Shown here: piece by piece, positions 53,808-64,000 of the stretch
Layout of the letters: each line of letters opens with the position of its first letter
Numbering within the stretch: position 1 is the first letter of the stretch
Assembly: GCA_963783245.1 (NCBI GenBank)
Contig: CAWAMS010000008.1
Coordinates: forward strand, 1 to 64,000
Source of the DNA: Bog-473 sp963783245
GTDB lineage: Bacteria; Actinomycetota; Acidimicrobiia; Acidimicrobiales; RAAP-2
DNA length: 64,000 nt
Reading direction: 5' to 3'
Notes under the pieces: model-generated
The model's database searches: none
Told to the model about the DNA's origin: nothing
The model's input: the letters and a program-made list of their open reading frames with translations, nothing else
Made by a program: the position numbers and the translations under genes

Positions 53808-55129
53808 AGGCGACCACCCCCACGGCCGACCGTCGGCTCTCCGCCGACCGGCGCCACCGATTCCTCGAAACGCTCCTTGCACCGATCCGAGCAGAAGGAG
53901 TAGCGATCTCCCCCGTGGACGAGCGATGCGGGTGCGTTGGCGATCGTCGACCTGCATGCCGCACACCGGGTCGAGCGCAGTCCCCTGCCCACCGCCGAGG
54001 CGTTCGCGGTTGCGGTACGCCCAATAGAGAACGCCGAACACGACCAGGAACACAAGATTGAGATATGTCGTGTAGTTCCACGAGAAGCTGTCGGGTGCGA
54101 TCTGGGTGGGGCGTGTGTGCGGAATGAGGCCGGCGGCGTGGAAGATCCCTTCGGTCACCAGCCCCGCGATGGACATGACGGCCCAGAGCAGCGCCAGCAT
54201 CCGCACCATCAGACGGGTGCCGTAGTAGCGACGGTAGATGAGCAGGAGCGGGAACGTGATGAGGTCGGCGAAAATGAACGACACGACGCCGCCGAAGGAG
54301 ATTCCGCCCTTCCACAGGGCGGCGGCCAAGGGCACATTGCCGATGGAGCACACGAAGCTGACAATGGCGATGAAGGGACCGACGATGACGTTCTCGACGC
54401 TCGTCCAGAATCCGTGGCCGTGCAGGAAAACGGCGTTCCACACCGACGTCGGCACGAGGATCGTCAGGAAGCCGGCGACGACGTAACCGATCACCAGCTC
54501 ACGGCGCAGCATCGTGAGATCGGACATGGTGTAGGTGGCCGGCGTCGGCCCAACCACCCTTCGATCGCAACTTCTCGCGCCAGCGCTCACCTTGGAGAGC
54601 GGTGTTCTCCGGCGGGCCGGGACGTGGACGTGGTCGTGACCCGGACACTGCCTCGTCGTTCAGTCGGGTGCGGGCTTGCGCGATCGCCTTGCCCCTGAAC
54701 CAGAGGCCGCCGAGCGTCGCGAGGAGGGCGATCATGATGACCCCGCCGACGAACTCGCTCGCGGCGAACTGCCATCCCATCAGAACGACGAGCACGATCC
54801 CCAACTCGATGACCAGGTTGGTCGAGGCCACCATGAAGACCAGCGACGCGACGAAGTCCGCTCCCTTGACGAAGAGCGACTTGGCCATGGCGGATGCCGC
54901 ATACGAGCAGGACGACGAGACGACGCCGTAACCCGACGCTCGCACGACGGCCCGCGGCTTGTGATCCCCCAACTTCCGCTGCATGGCCTCGTGGCTGACG
55001 AACGCCTGCACCGCCCCCGACGACCGCGAACCCGAGGATGAGCGGCCAGAGCGTCTCCCAGAACATGAAGAAGCCTTCGCGAAGGCTTCTTCCGATGGCA
55101 TCGAGCCAACTGGCGTCGGCGAGCATCAC
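53708..55129 (-). CDS. DUF318-type permease with C-terminal YHS domain, frame broken three times
   Basis: Four segments joined by +1 shifts near 55035, 54545 and 53950 give about 473 residues. The first half runs from REGFFMFWETLWPLILGFAV to ASAMAKSLFVKGADFVASLV, ASTNLVIELGIVLVVLMGWQ and FVGGVIMIALLATLGGLWF. The second has GYVVAGFLTILVPTSVWNAV, FVCSIGNVPLAAALWKGGIS and LITFPLLLIYRRYYG. These are the two permease repeats of the YraQ/ArsP family. The end is a YHS metal-binding domain, DPVCGMQV...GGDRYSFCSDRCKERFE. It lies 37 bp after csoR, so it is probably a copper-induced efflux or metal-trafficking permease. The end overlaps the amidohydrolase gene and may be imprecise. Confidence 0.75.
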
Positions 55130-55166
55130 ACCCGACAGACCTCCGCTGGCAGGTCGGGACGGTGGA

Positions 55167-55454
55167 TCACGAGTGCACCAGACGGGCGATGGCGGCGGAT
55201 GCCTCGTCGAGCTTTGCCTTCGCCTCGTCGCCACCGCTCTTGACGGCATCGGCGACACAGTGCGCCATATGGTCGTTGAGCAGTTGCAGCGCCACTGACT
55301 GCAGGGCACGTGTCGCGGCCGAGACCTGTTCGAGCACGTCGATGCAATAGCGGTCCTCGTCCACCATGCGCTGCAGGCCCCTGACCTGCCCTTCGATGCG
55401 CCGTAATCGCTTTTGGACTGCTTCTTTCTGGTCGACGTATCCCGGATCTGCCAT
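55167..55454 (-). CDS. csoR: CsoR-family copper-sensing repressor
   Basis: 95 residues, an all-helical dimer-forming regulator. The metal ligands of the CsoR class are present: Cys in DEDRYCIDVL, then His and Cys in LLNDHMAHCVADA. RRIEGQVRGLQRMVDE is the conserved first helix. Cu(I) binding releases DNA and turns on efflux genes. ATG at 55454 follows GGAGGGAG. A strong CsoR-type dyad lies 74 bp upstream (55528), and a permease with a YHS domain follows, so it is autoregulated and controls that permease. Confidence 0.93.
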   Translation of the reverse strand: MADPGYVDQKEAVQKRLRRIEGQVRGLQRMVDEDRYCIDVLEQVSAATRALQSVALQLLNDHMAHCVADAVKSGGDEAKAKLDEASAAIARLVHS

Positions 55455-55527
55455 CTGCGCTCCCTCCACTCCCAGGGCCCGGTCCCTGGTCCCTGGTCCC
55501 GGGTCGCTGGTCGGTTGTCCGTGTCGT

Positions 55528-55544
55528 ATACCCCCTACGGGTAT
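55528..55544. promoter_or_regulatory. CsoR operator
   Basis: ATACCCCCTACGGGTAT is an inverted repeat (ATACCC-N5-GGGTAT) with the G/C tract flanked by A/T that CsoR/RcnR-type repressors recognise. It sits in the 231-bp gap between csoR and the divergent MarR gene, closer to csoR. Confidence 0.8.
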
Positions 55545-55685
55545 TGAGTATATGCCGGGGACCGGTGCATGCGGGCCGCTGTCAGACCTCAAGAGAGACC
55601 GTCTCCCTCACCGGAATTCATCCCTACTCCAAGGAGGATCAAGTCTTGTGTGATCATCCCTGTTCGGAGTAGTGTCCCTGGTGAG

Positions 55686-56153
<468 letters not shown>

Positions 56154-56204
56154 GGCGGTGGGTGGATCGATCATGATGCCAGGCGGCTCGGGACGGGCAG
56201 TCGC

Positions 56205-58048
56205 ATGAGCCTCTCTCTTCGTAGCTCCGCCACCTCACCCCGGGCACGGATGGCGCGACCGGGCATCGACGCACCGCATCCCCGAGAACTACAAGTGGAC
56301 GGCCTTGTTCATCTCCACTCTCGGCATGCTGATGGCGACGATCGACGGGTCCATCGTCCTCATCGCACTGCCCGACTATCTTCCGCGGCATTGGCATAGA
56401 CCCCCTGGAGCCCGGCAACAGCTTCTATCTGTTGTGGATGATTCTGGGATTCCTCGTCGTGACGAGCGTGCTGGTGACCACGCTGGGTCGCCTGGGCGAC
56501 ATTTACGGTCGCGTCCGTACCTACAACCTGGGCTTCGCCGTCTACACGTTCTTCTCGCTGCTCCTCACCATCACGTGGATGACCGGTCACATCGCAGGAA
56601 TTTGGCTGATCGTCATGCGGATCTTCCAGGCCGTCGGCGCCGCCATGTTGATGGCGAACTCCTCGGCCATCCTGACCGATGCGTTCCCCGCCGAACAGCG
56701 GGGCATGGCCATGGGTATCAACTCGGCCGCTGCGTTCAGCGGGGTGTTCATCGGACTGGTGCTGGGCGGCCTTCTGGCCCCCATCAACTGGCGGCTCATC
56801 TTCTTGGTGTCGGTGCCGATCGGGCTCTTCGCCACCATCTACGGGTACATGAACCTGCGCGAGCTCAGCCCACGGCGACCGGCCAAGATCGACTGGCCGG
56901 GGAATATCACCTTTGCCCTGGGGCTGATTCTCGTGATGATCGGTATCACCTACGGCATCGAGCCATACCGGCAGCACACGATGGGGTGGACGAATCCGCG
57001 CGTCATGGGATCGCTCATTTTGGGCGTCCTCTTCCTGATTGCCTTCGGCTTCATCGAGACCAGGGTCAAACAGCCGATGTTCCGACTGCAGCTGTTCAAG
57101 ATCCGCGCGTTCACAGCGGGAATCCTGGCCAGCTTCCTGGCCGCCATGGCCCGGGGCGGCCTCATGTTCATGCTCATCATCTGGCTGCAAGGGATCTGGT
57201 TGCCCCTCCATGGCTACGACTTCGCCCAGACGCCCTTGTGGGCCGGCCTGGCCATGCTCCCGCTCACCGCCGGCTTCCTCATCGCCGGACCCGTCTCGGG
57301 CTACCTTTCAGACCGCTACGGTGCGCGACCATTCGCCACAGGCGGGATGATCGGCGCCGCCTTCAGCTTCGCTCTCCTCGAGTTGTTGCCGATCGATTTC
57401 CCGTACTGGGTCTTTGGGGCCGTCCTGCTGATCACCGGTCTGACCATGTCCATGTTCGGTTCTCCGAACCGGGCGGCGATCATGAGCAGCCTGCCTCCCG
57501 AGCACCGCGGTGCCGGCTCGGGAATGGCCACGACGGCCATGAACACGGCGCAGGTCCTCTCGATCGGGATCTTCTTCACCCTGCTCATCGCGGGTCTGTC
57601 CACGGCGCTTCCGGCAAGCCTGTACCACGGCCTCGTGGCGCACGGGGTGTCGCACAGCGACGCGACCCGCATCTCCCACCTCCCACCTGTCTCCACGCTT
57701 TTTGCGGCCTTCTTGGGATACAACCCGGTGCAGCATCTGGTCGGCCCGCAGGTCCTGACCCATCTCACGGCGGCGCAACAGGCCACGCTCACCGGTCGCA
57801 GCTTCTTCCCCAGCCTTATCGCGGTGCCGTTCCGTGATGGGCTGCACACCGCCCTCGACTTTTCCATTGTGATGAGCCTTCTCGCTGCGGCCGCCTCGTG
57901 GACACGCGGAACCAGCTATGTCTACTCAGACGTGCACGCAGTCGACGAAGGGTTCGACCCCGACCTGCCGTTCCTCGAGGAGGACGAAGAGGACGGGGAC
58001 ACCATTGATGCCGCACCCTCACTCGCCGCCAAAGGAGTATCCCGATGA
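56205..58048 (+). CDS. MFS efflux transporter, DHA2 (14-helix) family, frame broken
   Basis: About 614 residues after +1 joins near 56276 and 56397. RIPENYKWTALFISTLGMLM, ATIDGSIVLIALPD (motif D1) and IFRGIGIDPL lead into LGRLGDIYGRVRTYNLGF (motif A), RIFQAVGAAMLMANSSAILT (motif B) and AAAFSGVFIGLVLGGLLAP (motif C). The C-terminal tail is acidic. DHA2 pumps export drugs and dyes with protons. The ATG of the next gene overlaps its stop, so transporter and hydrolase are translated together under the MarR gene. Confidence 0.87.
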
Positions 58049-58776
58049 CAACAAAGTCCAACATCACCATTGACACCGTCGACGGGCCGATGCCCGCATT
58101 CGAGGCCTTGCCCGACGCCGAAGCTAAGGGTGGCATCGTCGTCGTCCAAGAAGCATTCGGCGTCACGACCCACATCGAGGACATCTGCACCCGCCTGGCT
58201 GATGCCGGATGGCGTGCTGTCGCACCGGCATTCTTTCACCGTCAGGGCTCCCCCGTCCTGGCCTACGACGATTTGAGTGCCGTCATGCCGGTGATGATGG
58301 AGCTCACGCCCGGTGGCATCACCACTGACCTCCTCGCCTCGTTTGCCTATCTCAACGAGGTCGGATTTACGGCGGCGCAGACGGGTATCGTCGGATTCTG
58401 CATGGGCGGCAGTGTCACGTTCTATGCCGCGACGCTGCGCCCACTGGGCGCCGCCGTGACCTTCTACGGGGGCGGCGTGGCCGAAGGGCGATTCGGACTG
58501 CCCTCGCTCATTGAGCAGGCTCCGCAGCTCCAGACACCGTGGCTCGGCTTGTACGGCGACCTCGATCAGGGCATCCCATCTGACGATGTCGACCAACTCC
58601 GCAAGGTCGCCGCCGCGACGCAGGTGCCAACGGAGGTCGTCCAATATCCGGAGGCCGACCATGGGTTCAACTGCAACGACCGCCCTGCGGTGTTCAATCC
58701 GACGGCCGCCGCAGCAGCCTGGGACCGTGCGCTCGATTGGTTCGAACGACACGTCGGAAGGTCCGGCGAGGGCTGA
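58045..58776 (+). CDS. dienelactone hydrolase family protein
   Basis: 243 residues. The DLH triad is present: Cys in IVGFCMGGSVTFY, Asp in LYGDLDQGIP, His in EADHGFNCNDR; VVVQEAFGVTTHIEDI holds the Glu that positions the Cys. It hydrolyses lactones or esters such as dienelactone from chlorocatechol breakdown. Coupled (ATGA) to the MFS pump, it may detoxify the pump substrate. Confidence 0.9.
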   Translation: MTTKSNITIDTVDGPMPAFEALPDAEAKGGIVVVQEAFGVTTHIEDICTRLADAGWRAVAPAFFHRQGSPVLAYDDLSAVMPVMMELTPGGITTDLLASFAYLNEVGFTAAQTGIVGFCMGGSVTFYAATLRPLGAAVTFYGGGVAEGRFGLPSLIEQAPQLQTPWLGLYGDLDQGIPSDDVDQLRKVAAATQVPTEVVQYPEADHGFNCNDRPAVFNPTAAAAAWDRALDWFERHVGRSGEG

Positions 58777-58933
58777 ACGCCCGCCGCGCCGCGGCACGAT
58801 GTGGCATGGGGCTCCGGAACGATCGGCAACCGTCCTGCCATCGACCTGCCACCGTCCTGGGGCCCGGCGCCTGTACCTCCCACCCCTCAGCCGGTATCCT
58901 GACCAGGTCACACTCAGACCGGGAGGTCACGAA

Positions 58934-59485
58934 ATGCAAAATCGGCGGCTTTTGCAGACATGCAGCGTGGCGGTCCTGGGCTTCGGTCTGGCCTGCGCCC
59001 CCATGACCCTGGCGTCGGCCAAGAGTCAACCCAAGAAACACCACAAAGCACCGAAGCACCACGCCTCGAAGAAGGCCGCCTTCACCACGGGCAGCGCGAC
59101 CTGTAAGAACTACCTCAACACGGAGAGCGGCTCGAGCGGCTTGGGCACCGCCCTGGAAAAGGCCATGGCGAACGAAGGAAGCGGCTTCGCCGGCGTGAAG
59201 CAGGCCTTCATCACCTACTTCAACACCATTCAGAAGTACGAAGCACCGTTTGAGTCCGAACTGAGCTCGGCACCCGCGAATGTGCAAGCTGCGGGCAAGG
59301 GGATCTTTGCCTTCTTCAACACCCTCAAGACGGATGTGGCGAACTCGACGAGCCTGGAGCAGCTCGGCACGTCGATGGAGTCCCTGGGGAACAACAGCGC
59401 CTTGAAATCCGACGCCCAAACTCTCGCCACCTACTTCGGATCCATCTGCGGGTCCGTGACGACGACGACGGCCTCAGTCCCCTAA
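58934..59485 (+). CDS. secreted helical protein of unknown function
   Basis: 183 residues. A signal peptide (MQNRRLLQTCSVAVLGFGLA, cleavage near TLASAKS) is followed by a His/Lys-rich linker (KKHHKAPKHHASKK) and a helical domain with two Cys (ATCKNYLNTES and FGSICGSV) that could form a disulfide. The C-terminus is Thr-rich. GGGAGG lies at good spacing before the ATG. I do not recognise a family. Its 3' end overlaps the convergent ABC gene by 12 bp. Confidence 0.78.
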   Translation: MQNRRLLQTCSVAVLGFGLACAPMTLASAKSQPKKHHKAPKHHASKKAAFTTGSATCKNYLNTESGSSGLGTALEKAMANEGSGFAGVKQAFITYFNTIQKYEAPFESELSSAPANVQAAGKGIFAFFNTLKTDVANSTSLEQLGTSMESLGNNSALKSDAQTLATYFGSICGSVTTTTASVP

Positions 59486-62400
59486 GGCGCTGCGCATGCC
59501 GGACGCGGACGCGGACGCGGACGCCGGGCGCTGACCCGCCTGCTCGAAGGCGTCCCACATCGACGCGTAGCGTCCCCCGAGCGTACGCAGCTCCTCGTGC
59601 GATCCGACCTCGGAGATCCGTCCCTCGTGGAGAACGACGATACGGTTGGCCGATCTGGCGGTCTGCAGGCGGTGGGCGATGATGATGGTGGTGCGATTCC
59701 GGGATACCCGTTGCATCGCTTCGGCCACCCGAGCCTCGGTGGCGAGGTCGAGGTTCGAGGTGGCTTCATCGAGGAGGAGGACCACCGGGTCCACCAACTC
59801 GGCACGTGCCAGGGCGATGAGCTGGCGCTGACCAGCCGAGAGCGACCGTCCACGCTCGAGCAATGCATGGTGGTAGCCGCCCGGTAGCCCGACGATGAAT
59901 TGGTGGGCGCCCACAGCCCGGGCGGCGGCCTCCACTTCGTCGTTGCCCGCGTCGGGACGACCGTAGGCGATGTTGTCACGGATGCTGCCGGTGAAGAGGA
60001 AGGCCTCTTGGGGGACGTACCCGAGCTGGCGCCGGTACCCGAGGAGATCGATGGTGCGCAGATCGAGCCCGTCGACCCGTACAGCACCCTGATCGGGATC
60101 GTAGAACCGGGCCACCATCTTCATGACTGTCGATTTCCCCGCGCCGGTCTGCCCCACCAATGCCACCGTCTCACCGGCTTCGATGTGCAGGTCGATGCCG
60201 CGCAACGCCTCGGGTGGCTTGTAGTGGCCGGCGTCGGCCGCCCGCAGGATTCTCGGGTCCTTCGGACCTCTCCGCTCGGCGGAGGATGCCCGACCGGTAC
60301 CGGGCCGGGCCGGCACTGACGGATAGGCGAATCGAAGGTTCTCGAGGGTGATCTCACCGCGCAGTCGCCCGGGCGCTATCGGATTCACTGCGTCCGGGGT
60401 GAGCGGCTCCAACTCCATCAGCTCGGTGATGCGGCCGACGGAGACGCGGGTCTGCTGCCACGAGTCAAAGACCTGGGAGAGCTGTTGGATGGGTGAGAAG
60501 AATAGGTCGATGTAGAGGATGAACGCGATCAGAGCGCCGGAGGAGAGATGACCCGACGCGATGAGTCCGGCGCCTACCCCGAGCACGATGGCGTCGGCGA
60601 TGCCCGAAAGGAACTGGACGAACGGGAAGTAGATGGCCACGAGCCGCTGGGCGGCAATGCGCGAGTCGAGGTAGTCGCGTCCCAGTCCGTGAAACCGCTG
60701 CATCGTTTCGGCCCGGTGCACGAAGGCTTGTGCGACGCGCACGCCCGAAAGGCTCTCCTGGAAGTCGGCGTTGACGATCGCGATGCGCTCCCGCGAGAGG
60801 TCGTAGAGCCGTGCCGCCTTGCGGCGGAAGATCACCGTGGCCACTGCCAGCGGAACGACAACAGTGAGCGTGCATAACCCGAGCTCGAGATTGATCACGA
60901 CCAGGGCGCATCCGACCCCGACGAAGGTGACGAGCGCCACGAGCGCGGAGAGCAGTCCGTTCTCTATGAGCGATTCGAACTGATCCACGTCGGTCGTCAT
61001 CCGCGTCATGATGCGCCCCGCCATCTCGCGTTCGTAGTAGTCCAGTGAGAGGCGTTGCAGCTGGGCCCAGATGCGAATGCGGAGCGAGAGCATGATCCGC
61101 TCTGCCGCCCGACCGGTCACGAATGTCTCACCGATCTGGTCGATGAGGTCGACGAGAACGACCACGAGGAAGATGCCCGACGCCACAAAGAGCACGTCTG
61201 CCGATCCCTTGGCGACGCCGTTGTCGATCCCGGTCTTGATCAGGATCGGACCCAAGAGGGTGGCCAGCGCATCGATGACAACGAGCACGAGACCGAGAAG
61301 GAGGGGCCGACGGAATGCACTGAGGAGCCGAGACAACCTGAAGTTCCTCTCATGACGCGATTCCGTCTCCAGGTCAACCTGGGCGCTATCGCGCACAGGC
61401 GGGAGTGCCGCGACGCGCGCCAGAAGCTCAGGCGTCGGGGGGAGGTTGAGTCGCCACGAGCCACCGCTGCTGCGGCCGAGGCCGGCACCGAGGCTCGGAG
61501 CGCCGACCGTTCGCGTCGCAGTCGGGGTCTCCGCCGTATCCGGGGCCAGCGGTTTCCAGGCCGAAGAGGTCGTCCCGTCGCTACCGTTCCGGGCACCGAT
61601 CGCAGCGCCCTCTCCCGACGACGACCCGAGCGCGGCCAGCAGCTCGATCCTGTCCCCGACGTCCTGCGCCAGATCCTCTTCGATACCCGAGAGCAAGGTT
61701 CTGTAGACCGCGCTGCGGACGACGAGCTCGTCGTGCGTGCCCTCGTCCACGACACGACCATGGACCAGGACCACGATCCGATCGGCCAAATGCAGGGTGG
61801 ACTGCCGATTCGCGATGAGAAGGGTGGTCCGCTCAGCCATCACGGCGCGAAGACCCTCGTGAATCGCCTCCTCGACTTTCGAGTCGATCGCGCTCGTGGC
61901 ATCGTCGAGGATGAGGATGCGGGGGTCGGCCACAATGGCTCGGGCCAACGCAATGCGTTGCCGCTGGCCACCCGAAAGGGTGAGGCCACGTTCCCCGACG
62001 ACCGTGTCGTAGCCACGGGGAAGCTCGAGGATGAACTCGTGGGCCTGCGCCACACGCGCCGCATCTTCAATCTCTTCGTCTGACGCGTCCGGACGTCCGT
62101 AGGCGATGTTGGAGCGCACGGTGTCGGAGAACAAGAAGCTGTCATCGAAGACGACGCCGATCTGATGGCGCAGCGAATCCAGCGTTACCCTTCGGACATC
62201 GTGCCCGTCGACGAGGACAGATCCCCGGTCCGGTTCGTAGAACCGTGACACCAACATGGCCACGGTCGACTTCCCACTCCCACTGGGGCCGACGATGGCC
62301 ACCCGCTCCCCCGCCCGTATCTTGCAAATCCAAGCCCTGCAGCACAGGCGCGCCACCGCCGTAGGCAAAGTGCACGTCGGAGAAGACGATGTCACCCTTC

Positions 62401-63422
62401 AACGTCGGCAGCTCCGCGGCATCGGGCTCATCGACGATGGCCGGCTTGAGGTCCAACAATTGAAAGATCCGTTCGATGCCGGCCCGGGCTTGTTGCCCCA
62501 CCGTCAGGACGCCGGCGAGCTGGCGGGCAGGAGCGACGAGCTGGACGATGTAGGTGGAGAAGGCGAGGAACGTACCAAGCGTGATCTCGTGCTGCAGGGC
62601 CAGCCAGCCCCCGAAGGCCAGGATCGCAACCTGGCCGATGGTGGGTATCGCTTCGAGGATCGGCTGGTAGCGCGATTGCAGGCGAACGGCCCGCATCTGC
62701 GAGCCGTACAGGGTCTGCGAGGCGTCGGCGACCCGCTCGAGTTCTCGCTGTTCCTGGCCGAACGCTTTGACGACGCGCACGCCATTGACGTCTTCGTCCA
62801 CGATCTGGATGACATCGCCCTCTCGCTGTTGACCGTCCCACGTGGCGGGAAAGACCTGCCGTCGCATCCGGTACGAGACGATGAGCAATGTCGGAGCGAT
62901 GATCACGCTGACGACCGAGAGCAAGGGCGACAGGTAGATCATGACGCCGAGCGAGAACAGCATCAGGAGTATGTTGCCGCTCATGATGGGGAAGAAACTG
63001 AGGAGACCCTGCACGAGCGCCGAATCCGAATTGGCCCGGGCGACCACTTGACCCGTGGGCATGCGGTCGAGGTTGTCGAAGTCCATCACCTGAAGGTGGT
63101 CGTGCATGGCGTTTCGCAGGTCGTACTGCACGCTGAGCGCCACGCGCCCGCCGCGATAGCGGCGCACATAGAGGAAACCGAACGAAGCGAGGGCGAGCGC
63201 AACGAGGAGCACGAGCCACGGCCACAACGACGACGTGCGGGCAACCACCACCCCGTCGATGATCTGACGCTCAACGAGCGGGATCGTGGTCTGGCAGACG
63301 CTTCCGAGCAATGCCGCGGAGACGGCTAGCGTCACGTCCCGGCGATGGCGCATCATGTATCCCCACAGGCGCCGCACCCAACCTCGATTCGTCGCCGTCG
63401 CGGCAGGGGCGTCTGAGGGCAC
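59474..63422 (-). CDS. tandem ABC exporter (TMD-NBD-TMD-NBD), frame broken once
   Basis: About 1315 residues after a +1 join near 62327 (VLQGLDLQ then IRAGERVAIVGPSGSGKST). TMD1 covers about 20-300, NBD1 375-600, TMD2 700-1000, NBD2 1050-1300. NBD1 is degenerate: Walker B ends ILILDDATSAID (Asp for the catalytic Glu) and the switch reads LLIANRQST (Asn for His), while its signature LSGGQRQR is normal. NBD2 has LLLDEATSNLD and IIIAHRLQT but a signature LSAGQRQL. This is the one-active-site layout of heterodimeric exporters; the fused order recalls mycobacterial Rv0194, a multidrug exporter. The GTG at 63422 follows GAGAGGGA. The C-terminus ends with an Ala-Ser repeat. Confidence 0.9.
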
Positions 63423-63921
63423 TACGTCCCTCTCCGCTCTGCCGCCTGCGCAGCCGCTCGCGAACGTGCATGTCGTCAATGGCGGCACCGAGCCAGACGA
63501 GCGACTCCATCAGCTGGTCGCCGTCGGGCGTCCGCGCACTCAGATCCTCGATGCGACGGATCATTTCGGCCTCGACGCGAGAAAGAAGCGCGACGCCCTC
63601 GCGGGTCAGGTGCAGTGCGGCCACGCGGTGATCTCCGTCGACTCCCGTCCGGACCAGCAGTCCCCGTTCGGCCAGGGCGTCGACGGCGGCGCTCACCGTA
63701 GGTTTGCCCACGGCGAGTCGACGCGCGACGCGCGACGCGCGCTCGTCCCCCGAGGCGACCGCCGAGAGAACCCTGTAGTGGGCCAGGCTGAGCTCCCCCG
63801 ACGCCCGTTCGAGGACACGGGTGGCCCGGGCCAATGCCCGCACGGCCTCGACCTCCCTCGGGGCGTGGCCCGAGAGGGGGTTCCTCGTCCGCGTTGCCCG
63901 CTTTTGCGCGTCACCCGTCAC
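63271..63921 (-). CDS. MarR-family regulator of the ABC exporter
   Basis: The core is a MarR winged helix: LARATRVLERASGELSLAHY, ARRLAVGKPTVSAAVDALAE (recognition helix), RGLLVRTGVDGDHRVAALHL (wing), then a helix GDQLMESLVWLGAAIDDMH. The GTG at 63921 follows GGAG. The frame continues to 63271, overlapping the ABC start (63422) by about 150 bp with a meaningless tail. The real stop may be near 63425 in another phase, so the 3' end is uncertain. It is upstream of and coupled to the exporter, with a palindrome in front, so it is probably its repressor. Confidence 0.85.
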   Translation of the reverse strand: MTGDAQKRATRTRNPLSGHAPREVEAVRALARATRVLERASGELSLAHYRVLSAVASGDERASRVARRLAVGKPTVSAAVDALAERGLLVRTGVDGDHRVAALHLTREGVALLSRVEAEMIRRIEDLSARTPDGDQLMESLVWLGAAIDDMHVRERLRRRQSGEGRSALRRPCRDGDESRLGAAPVGIHDAPSPGRDASRLRGIARKRLPDHDPAR

Positions 63922-63941
63922 CGCTCCAGGATACCTGGATA

Positions 63942-63956
63942 GTTCGTTTATCGAAC
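63942..63956. promoter_or_regulatory. candidate MarR operator
   Basis: GTTCG-TTTAT-CGAAC is a perfect inverted repeat 21 bp upstream of the MarR start codon, in an AT-richer stretch likely to hold the promoter. Position and symmetry fit autoregulation by the MarR protein. Confidence 0.55.
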
Positions 63957-64000
63957 CATTCGCCGCTGTCCCCGGGGTCGCTGGCGCGTACACCGTTACA

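Noticed and set aside
52980..54590. A 536-residue minus-strand protein spanning the amidohydrolase
   Set aside because: Its first half is the permease, while the rest is the antisense of the amidohydrolase and lacks any domain; the YHS domain lies in the neighbouring frame.

Overview
The window looks like a chromosomal segment of a high-GC Gram-positive actinobacterium. A member of the Acidimicrobiia or a relative would fit, but I cannot place it by search. Supporting signs are frequent GTG starts with GGAGG-type ribosome sites, a mycothiol-linked alcohol dehydrogenase (MscR-like), the MurT/GatD peptidoglycan amidation pair, a DUF222-HNH gene, an MmpL-type transporter, a tRNA gene without an encoded CCA, and a small RNA with the two C-rich loops of the actinobacterial 6C RNA.

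Layout. 1-3.4 kb: STAS-like and hypothetical genes, an SMP-30 lactonase, an SGNH lipoprotein and the 3' stump of a tyrosine integrase facing the 3' end of tRNA-Val(CAC), probably the edge of an old integrated island. 4.2-11.7 kb: a TetR repressor divergent from a tightly coupled operon of fatty acyl reductase-HAD fusion, zinc dehydrogenase, LarA-like DUF2088 protein and acyltransferase. 11.7-19.6 kb: a VOC protein and ECF41-like sigma factor, then a CoA-thioester catabolic block (tandem type III CoA-transferase, P450, SDR, OB-fold protein, Ltp2-like aldolase). 19.6-23.5 kb: GatD, MurT, a HAD-acyltransferase fusion and an XRE regulator. 23.5-29.6 kb: a polyhydroxyalkanoate block (PhaC, acyl-CoA ligase, phasin-like protein, GST, PhaZ). 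29.7-29.8 kb: the 6C RNA. 30-36.9 kb: LysR, Gfo/Idh/MocA, TldD/TldE, DUF222-HNH and HD proteins. 37-41 kb: acyl-CoA dehydrogenase, SDR, MmcQ, cold-shock protein, CysQ. 41.2-44.4 kb: an envelope-stress type two-component system with PspC and DUF1707 proteins. 44.5-53.8 kb: MmpL transporter, aldo/keto reductase, a second OB-fold/thiolase pair, MscR, gamma-glutamyltransferase, amidohydrolase. 53.7-55.5 kb: a CsoR-controlled permease with a YHS domain. 55.7-64 kb: MarR-MFS-dienelactone hydrolase, a secreted protein, and a MarR-linked tandem ABC exporter.

How the genes work together. The dominant theme is lipid and acyl-CoA chemistry: fatty alcohol or lipid synthesis, sterol-like side-chain catabolism, carbon storage as PHA, and lipid export. 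A second theme is stress and detoxification through MscR, GST, CsoR, MarR-linked efflux pumps and envelope-stress regulators.

Important caveat. About twenty conserved genes are broken by roughly thirty frameshifts, and nearly all go in the +1 direction (one extra base). The cold-shock gene shows a single extra G in an otherwise perfect reading frame. I therefore treat most as single-base insertions in the sequence rather than real pseudogenes, and I give coordinates for the rejoined genes.
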